In this document: piece by piece, positions 6,837 to 10,400 of the stretch
Layout of the letters: every line of letters starts with the position of its first letter
Numbering within the stretch: position 1 is the first letter of the stretch
DNA from: Myxococcaceae bacterium
Lineage (GTDB): Bacteria > Myxococcota > Myxococcia > Myxococcales > Myxococcaceae
Length of the DNA stretch: 10,400 bases
Assembly: GCA_018262385.1 (NCBI GenBank)
Contig: JAGSPQ010000032.1
Location: 1 to 10,400, forward strand
Direction of reading: 5' to 3'
Made by a program: the position numbers and the translations under genes
The notes under the pieces: model-generated
Told to the model about the DNA's origin: nothing
Database searches by the model: none
Seen by the model: only the letters and a program-made list of their open reading frames with translations

Positions 6837-8552
6837 TCACTTGGCGGTGAAGACGCCGTTGAGGCGCTCCAGATCCATCGCGTAGATGCTGTCTCCGCGC
6901 TTGGCGAGGTTGACGGTCTTCTCCTTGATCATCATCCCGTTGACGTAGGCGCGGACGGTGGCGTTCGAGTTCTTGTTCGACAGGCAGACCTGCGCCACCA
7001 GCTTGCCGACGTCTTCCCCGTTGACCGGAATGGTGCCGCCCGAGAGGTAGCCGATCAGCACCTCGGTCGAGATCCCCAGCAGGCCGGCGAGCAGCCCGGT
7101 CGGAATCGAGGCGCAGCTCTCGACGTACTGGAGCATCACCCGGTAGGTGCCGTCGGTGGTCGCGTCGGCGAGCACGATCCGCTCGGGCTCTTCCTTCGGC
7201 GCGAACGCCAGCCACGAGGGCTTGCCGTAGGTGCCCCAGTTCATCGGGCTGGGCGTCTGCTTGTTGCAGATGTACCCGAAGGGGTGCTCGAGGGTCATGT
7301 CGACGTTGCGCACGTCGTTGTCGAACACGCTGTCGGTGCCGTTCTCGTAGACCATCTCGAGCTTCACCACCTGCGGGCCGGCGCCGGCGACTCCGTTGGC
7401 GGTGACCGGGATGGTGACCGACGGCTTCGACGGATCGTTGGTGGTGAGGTTGAGCAGCCCGGTGACCGGGCCGACCGCGGTGGCGGTGAAGCCGACCTGG
7501 ATGTCGATGAACGCGCCGGCGGCGATCGCCGGAATCACCGTCGGGCTGGTGAAGAGATCGGTATTCGGGTTGGTGCCGCCCCACTTCAGCTGCGCCTGCA
7601 GCGGCGCGCCGCCCATGTTGGTGAGGGTGAGGGTGGAGAGGTTGGTCGCTCCGAGCGGCACGTTGCCTAGGTTGATCGACGCCGGGTTGTAGGTCAGCTG
7701 CGGCGGGGTCTCGGAGTTGCCGGTCAGCGGCACCTTGATCGTGCCGTGGTTGGTGACGACCAGCAGCTCGATCGCGTGCTTGGCGGTCGTGCGCGGGGTG
7801 TAGCGCAGCTCGAGCGGCAGCAGCGCCTGGTTGTCGGCCAGCACCGGCTTGAGCGACACCGGCCCGGCGAAGGGAGTGACGAAGGCGAAGTCCATCGTCG
7901 CCGGATCCGAGAAGGCGATCGTGTCGACGGTGATCGGCGCCACCCCGGTGCCCTGGTTGGTGATCTGGATGTTGCGGCTGCTCTGCCGGCCCATCGCGAC
8001 GTAGCCGAAGTCGACCGGGTTGGGAGCGACCTGCAGCTTCGGGATCCCGAGGAAGTTCACCGACAGCGGCACCCGCAGCTCACTGAACTGCTTGTCGTCG
8101 CTCAAGATCTTGATCTCGTCGGCCAGCCGGCCCGGCTTGTCGGTGACGAAGCTGACGGTGAACTCGCGGCTGCGGCCGGGGAAGATCTCCATCGGGAAGG
8201 TGGCGGTGGTGAGGCTGCAGACGAACGGCGAGTCGATGCCCTTGCCGAGCGAGGCCTCGAACAGGGTCAGGGTGCAGTTGCCGATGTTGTGAATGGTGAG
8301 CTTCTGTTCCTGGGTCGACACGTCGAGCTCGCCGAACGAGATCGCGTACGGGTCGGGCTGGAGGATCGGGTTGCCGGAGACCACGTTGGTGCACGCCCGG
8401 GTGATCGCGGGGATGCAGCGGAAGTTCTCGCAGATCTCGCCCGGCGGGCAGGCCGAGTCTTCCCGGCAGGCGGTGTCGATCAGCTTGGGTCTTCCGCAAG
8501 AAACCGCGAGAAGGGCGGCGACGGCGCCCAGCAGGTGCAGAAAGGTGCGCAT
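6837..8552 (-). CDS. Choice-of-anchor D (ASH/Hydin-like) lipoprotein A with N-terminal Cys-rich motif
   Basis: This 571-residue protein is first in the six-gene unit. The ATG at 8552 has AAGGGG (8564-8559) six bases upstream and opens a lipoprotein signal (MRTFLHLLGAVAALLAVSC, lipid Cys19). A short disulfide-type motif follows (Cys29, 35, 41, 46, 54: C-x5-C-x5-C-x4-C-x7-C, including CPPGEIC). Three ASH/Hydin domains span about 66-169 (ISFGELDVSTQEQ), 172-280 (VDFGYVAMGRQSSRN) and 286-388 (INLGNVPLGATN, with the typical TTNDPSKP at 370-377). The C-terminal 392-571 contains NVDMTLEHPFG and GTYRVMLQY. This looks like a diverged form of the metal-binding-like DxDLHL...GTYxVxVxY module seen at the end of many myxobacterial proteins, with a hydrophobic insertion (about 483-507). 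Role inferred: surface binding or structural protein. The next gene starts 8 nt after its stop. Confidence 0.9.
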   Translation of the reverse strand: MRTFLHLLGAVAALLAVSCGRPKLIDTACREDSACPPGEICENFRCIPAITRACTNVVSGNPILQPDPYAISFGELDVSTQEQKLTIHNIGNCTLTLFEASLGKGIDSPFVCSLTTATFPMEIFPGRSREFTVSFVTDKPGRLADEIKILSDDKQFSELRVPLSVNFLGIPKLQVAPNPVDFGYVAMGRQSSRNIQITNQGTGVAPITVDTIAFSDPATMDFAFVTPFAGPVSLKPVLADNQALLPLELRYTPRTTAKHAIELLVVTNHGTIKVPLTGNSETPPQLTYNPASINLGNVPLGATNLSTLTLTNMGGAPLQAQLKWGGTNPNTDLFTSPTVIPAIAAGAFIDIQVGFTATAVGPVTGLLNLTTNDPSKPSVTIPVTANGVAGAGPQVVKLEMVYENGTDSVFDNDVRNVDMTLEHPFGYICNKQTPSPMNWGTYGKPSWLAFAPKEEPERIVLADATTDGTYRVMLQYVESCASIPTGLLAGLLGISTEVLIGYLSGGTIPVNGEDVGKLVAQVCLSNKNSNATVRAYVNGMMIKEKTVNLAKRGDSIYAMDLERLNGVFTAK

Positions 8553-8681
8553 GGTATTCCCCTTACGAACGGGGTCCGACATAGCGGGCCCCCCGAGGGA
8601 GACACAAGGGGGCCCCCTACAACCTATCGGCTGTACTTTTTGGGGAGCCTTGTGCTGGGGGCCGTGAAACATTCGGCGCCC
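8553..8681. promoter_or_regulatory. Divergent intergenic region between the two transcription units
   Basis: This 129-bp gap separates divergent genes and should hold the promoters of both the six-gene minus unit and the plus-strand pair. On the minus strand, TTGTGT (about 8607-8602) and TATGTC (about 8583-8578) are 18 bp apart and could be a weak -35/-10 pair giving a short leader. On the plus strand nothing better than TGTACTTTT (8632-8640) is seen. Both guesses are weak. The G/C inverted repeat at 8586-8615 dominates the region. Confidence 0.45.
8586..8615. repeat. Very G/C-rich inverted repeat in the divergent region
   Basis: GGGCCCCC (8586-8593) is the exact reverse complement of GGGGGCCC (8608-8615), with a 14-base loop. 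The right arm also lies inside the 12-bp palindrome AGGGGGCCCCCT (8607-8618), so two alternative folds compete. It ends 34 bases before the ATG of ASH lipoprotein A. It has no T-tract, so a terminator role is unlikely; an operator or leader structure is possible. Confidence 0.5.
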
Positions 8682-9188
8682 ATGACCACTCTGCTCGCCC
8701 TGGCCGCCTTGTTCGTCGCCGGGGCCCCCCCGCCCGCGGCCGCTCCCCCGAAGCTCGATGGGCGGGCCGCGTTCGAGCAGCTGAAGAAGCTGGAGGGCAA
8801 CTGGAAGGCGGAGAAAGAGGCGACCTGGCTGCAGCTGCGGGTGATCTCCAACGGCAGCGCGGTGCTCGAGACGATGACCGGCGCGGACCGGACGAAGATC
8901 GTGATGACCTCGGTCTACTCGCTCGACGGCAACGAGCTGGTGATGACCCACTACTGCGGCCAGGGGAACCAGCCGTTCATGAAGATGAAGACGGCGGTGC
9001 CGAACCTGCGCCTCGAGACGGTGCGGGTGACCAACCTCCCCGATCCGAAGGGCAACCACATGTCGGCGGTCACCTTCGTGGTGAAGGACGCCGACAACCT
9101 GACCCAGGAGTGGGACAACACCAGGGCCGGCACGGTGTCGAAGATCGTCTTCCCGTTCACCCGCGAGTACGCCAACACACTGAAGTAG
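8682..9188 (+). CDS. Exported lipocalin-like beta-barrel protein (168 aa)
   Basis: The product has a short signal peptide (TLLALAALFVAGA, cleavage near residues 14-22) and a Pro/Ala-rich stretch (16-23), followed by a compact beta domain. The motifs FEQLKKLEGNW (31-41), SNGSAVLETM (56-65), MTSVYSLDGNELVMTHYCG (75-93), GNQPFMKM (95-102) and AVTFVVKDADNLTQEW (129-144) match a widespread family of periplasmic lipocalin-like/calycin proteins with a THYC..GNQP signature. These are thought to bind small hydrophobic ligands, but the ligand is unknown. The start is uncertain: ATG 8682 has no Shine-Dalgarno. In-frame GTG 8652 (GGGGAG upstream) and GTG 8664 would lengthen the signal's n-region by 10 or 6 residues. 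The propeller gene follows after 16 nt, so the two are probably co-transcribed. Confidence 0.85.
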   Translation: MTTLLALAALFVAGAPPPAAAPPKLDGRAAFEQLKKLEGNWKAEKEATWLQLRVISNGSAVLETMTGADRTKIVMTSVYSLDGNELVMTHYCGQGNQPFMKMKTAVPNLRLETVRVTNLPDPKGNHMSAVTFVVKDADNLTQEWDNTRAGTVSKIVFPFTREYANTLK

Positions 9189-9204
9189 CCAGGGGGTTAC
9201 ACCG

Positions 9205-9987
9205 ATGAAGCGCAGCGCCGTCGTGATCAGCTTGTTGTGGGCCGCAGTCGCGTTTGCCTCGGGCGAGTGGAGGCAGATCGGCAAGGAGGGCGACTGGGGG
9301 AAGACCCGCGGCGGGGTGGTGATCGGCACCACCCTCTACACGATCGAGTCGGGCGGGCATCTGTACGCCACCGCGCTGCCCTCGGGTCAGTGGAAGAAGA
9401 TCGGCGGAGCCGACTTCGCCAACACCCGGTTCATGGTCGCCAGCCCCGACGCGCTCTACACGATCGAGACCTCGGGGACCCTGTTCAAGATCAACCCCGC
9501 CAACGGGACCTGGGCGACGGTGGGCAAGGCCGGCGAGTGGGGAAACACGATCGCCGCTACGATCCACGCCGGCAAGCTCTACACGGTCGAGTCCTCGGGC
9601 GTCTTCTACGTCACCGATCTGGCGACCGGCGCCTGGAAGAAGCTCGGCAAGCCGGACTACCAGAACACGGTGGTGATCGTCAGCGCGGGCGACTCGCTGT
9701 TCACGATCGAGAAGGGCGGCAGCCTCTACAAGATCAACCCCACCACCGCGGCCTGGAAGCAAATCGGCAAGACCGGCGACTGGGGGCAGACGATCGCGCT
9801 CACCACCCTGAACGGAAAGCTGTTCACCGTCGAGAGCACCGGCGGGCTGTACGTCACCGACCCGAACACCGGGGCGTGGAAGATGCTGGGGAAGGAAGAG
9901 TTCGGCAACACCGCCTTCCTCTGGGGCGCGGGCAACATGCTCTACAGCGTCGAGACCGGCGGCACGCTGTACGGCATCACCCCGTAG
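9205..9987 (+). CDS. Secreted six-repeat beta-propeller-like protein (260 aa)
   Basis: AGGGGG (9191-9196) lies eight bases before the ATG. Residues 1-19 are a signal peptide (MKRSAVVISLLWAAVAFAS). The rest, 22-260, consists wholly of six tandem repeats that each begin with Trp, of 41, 40, 41, 40, 41 and 36 residues. The consensus is W-K-x-[IL]-G-K-x-(G)-D-[WF]-x-N-T, then L-[YF]-[TS]-[IV]-E-x-x-G-x-L-[YF], then a T-G-A-like turn. Repeat length and the paired hydrophobic strands suit a six-bladed propeller, reminiscent of tachylectin-2-type lectins (which have five blades of about 47). That similarity is by eye only. Glycan binding is a possible but unproven role. It probably shares a transcript with the lipocalin-like gene and converges on the next gene with 9 nt between. 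Confidence 0.9.
   Translation: MKRSAVVISLLWAAVAFASGEWRQIGKEGDWGKTRGGVVIGTTLYTIESGGHLYATALPSGQWKKIGGADFANTRFMVASPDALYTIETSGTLFKINPANGTWATVGKAGEWGNTIAATIHAGKLYTVESSGVFYVTDLATGAWKKLGKPDYQNTVVIVSAGDSLFTIEKGGSLYKINPTTAAWKQIGKTGDWGQTIALTTLNGKLFTVESTGGLYVTDPNTGAWKMLGKEEFGNTAFLWGAGNMLYSVETGGTLYGITP
9268..9984 (+). repeat. Six tandem 120/123-bp protein-coding repeats in an A-B-A-B-A-B pattern
   Basis: Repeat units start at 9268, 9391, 9511, 9634, 9754 and 9877. Odd units (123 bp) carry an extra residue in the G-[DE]-W-G segment and the even ones (120 bp) lack it. Units 3 and 5 share 25 of 41 residues and units 2 and 4 share 19 of 40, while neighbours 4 and 5 share about 16. The real duplication unit therefore seems to be the 81-residue pair. 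Confidence 0.85.
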
Positions 9988-9996
9988 GCAAGGGGC

Positions 9997-10400
9997 TCAC
10001 TTCGACCGGTCGCGCAGGGTCTGCTCGATCGTCGCGATCCGGTCTTCCCGCTGCCGGACCTCGGCCTTCAGCCGCTGCAGCTCGAGCCGCAGATCCTCGG
10101 CCGGGTGGGCGTCGCCCCCTTCCGGAGCGAGGTCCCCGGCCCCGAAGTCGAACTGCGCCCGGGCGCCGTGCGCGCTGACCGCAGCCGCCGGAGGGCCGGG
10201 AGCGGCTGGAGGCGCAGGCGGTTCGAACACGTACCCGGCGGGCGGGCTCTCCTGGGCGAGGCCGTCGGCGGCCAGGGGGGCGAGCTGGGCGAGGGCCTGG
10301 CGCAGCCGATCGGCGGTGCGGCGCGGCATCGGCCCAAAGCTCATCGAGACTCCGGGGGCGAGGCCGAACTGCGCCGGGACCTCGCCGACGATCTGGCCAG
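9997..10400 (-). CDS. C-terminal part of a protein with Pro/Ala-rich linker and coiled coil, 5' end outside window
   Basis: The frame is open from the right edge to a TGA at 9997-9999, showing the last 133 residues. The ATG at 10344 is probably internal, because the frame continues upstream without a stop and reads as normal protein (GQIVGEVPAQFGLAPGVS). Three parts are visible. First comes a short folded-looking end (FGLAPGVSMSFGPMP, then a basic helix RRTADRLRQALAQL). Next is a low-complexity Pro/Ala linker (for example FEPPAPPAAPGPPAAA). Last is a charged heptad-like coiled coil (EDLRLELQRLKAEVRQREDR and onwards) ending RDRSK. The G-V-S-x-x-F-x-x-M-P plus helix could be the end of a PilZ-type domain, as in myxobacterial PilZ proteins, but this is a weak guess. 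It is convergent with the propeller gene. Confidence 0.75.
   Translation of the reverse strand, partial: GQIVGEVPAQFGLAPGVSMSFGPMPRRTADRLRQALAQLAPLAADGLAQESPPAGYVFEPPAPPAAPGPPAAAVSAHGARAQFDFGAGDLAPEGGDAHPAEDLRLELQRLKAEVRQREDRIATIEQTLRDRSK

Noticed and set aside
4825..6885. Long plus-strand open frame (686 codons) opposite ASH lipoprotein B
   Set aside because: Low-complexity Arg/Gly/His/Val composition and no ribosome binding site. The minus strand carries four recognisable ASH domains and a lipoprotein signal.
8553..9332. Upstream in-frame extension of ASH lipoprotein A across the lipocalin-like gene
   Set aside because: The ATG at 8552 has a good Shine-Dalgarno and begins a lipoprotein signal peptide. 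The extension lies antisense to a real gene.
9268..9984. Regular repeats considered as a CRISPR array or other DNA-level repeat
   Set aside because: The periodicity is at protein level in one open frame with a signal peptide; the units diverge in DNA and there are no spacers.
9985..10000. Possible shared terminator between the convergent genes
   Set aside because: Only nine bases separate the stop codons and no hairpin or T-tract is visible there.

Overview
The window has the marks of a large-genome myxobacterium (Myxococcota) or close relative. It is uniformly GC-rich with strong G/C third positions and many GTG starts. It encodes several secreted or lipid-anchored proteins, including two Hydin/ASH-type ('choice-of-anchor D') lipoproteins with Cys-rich segments, a style frequent in that phylum. 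No tRNA, rRNA, insertion sequence, phage gene or CRISPR array was seen. The assignment rests on protein style only.

Layout. (1) 1-1145, minus: 5' part of a putative exported, TIM-barrel-like protein that runs off the left edge. (2) 1146-1525: a 380-bp intergenic stretch, AT-richer than the rest, with several inverted repeats, including two near-identical palindromes; one is a plausible terminator for the genes on its right. (3) 1526-8552, minus: six tightly packed genes that look like one transcription unit. In transcription order they are ASH lipoprotein A, ASH lipoprotein B, a DUF952 protein, a ~600-residue DmdC/FadE-type acyl-CoA dehydrogenase, a transglutaminase-like protein, and a small exported membrane-like protein. 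Junctions are +8, -4, +14, -4 and -4 nt, and most starts are GTG, with one likely CTG. (4) 8553-8681: a 129-bp divergent intergenic region with a strong G/C hairpin. (5) 8682-9987, plus: two exported proteins, a lipocalin-like barrel and a six-repeat propeller-like protein, 16 nt apart. (6) 9997-10400, minus: 3' part of a protein with a Pro/Ala-rich linker and a C-terminal coiled coil, converging on the propeller gene with 9 nt between.

How the genes may work together. The long minus-strand unit starts with two surface lipoproteins built from immunoglobulin-like ASH domains with different C-terminal caps, and ends with a small exported protein. Between them lie three proteins without export signals. 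No pathway linking them is evident; co-transcription is supported by spacing, a joint function is not. The lipocalin-like and propeller genes probably form a second small secreted-protein unit. Nothing here is a convincing complete new system. The most unusual items are the alternating 41/40-residue repeat of the propeller protein, the mixed six-gene unit with serial 4-nt overlaps, and the paired palindromes after it.
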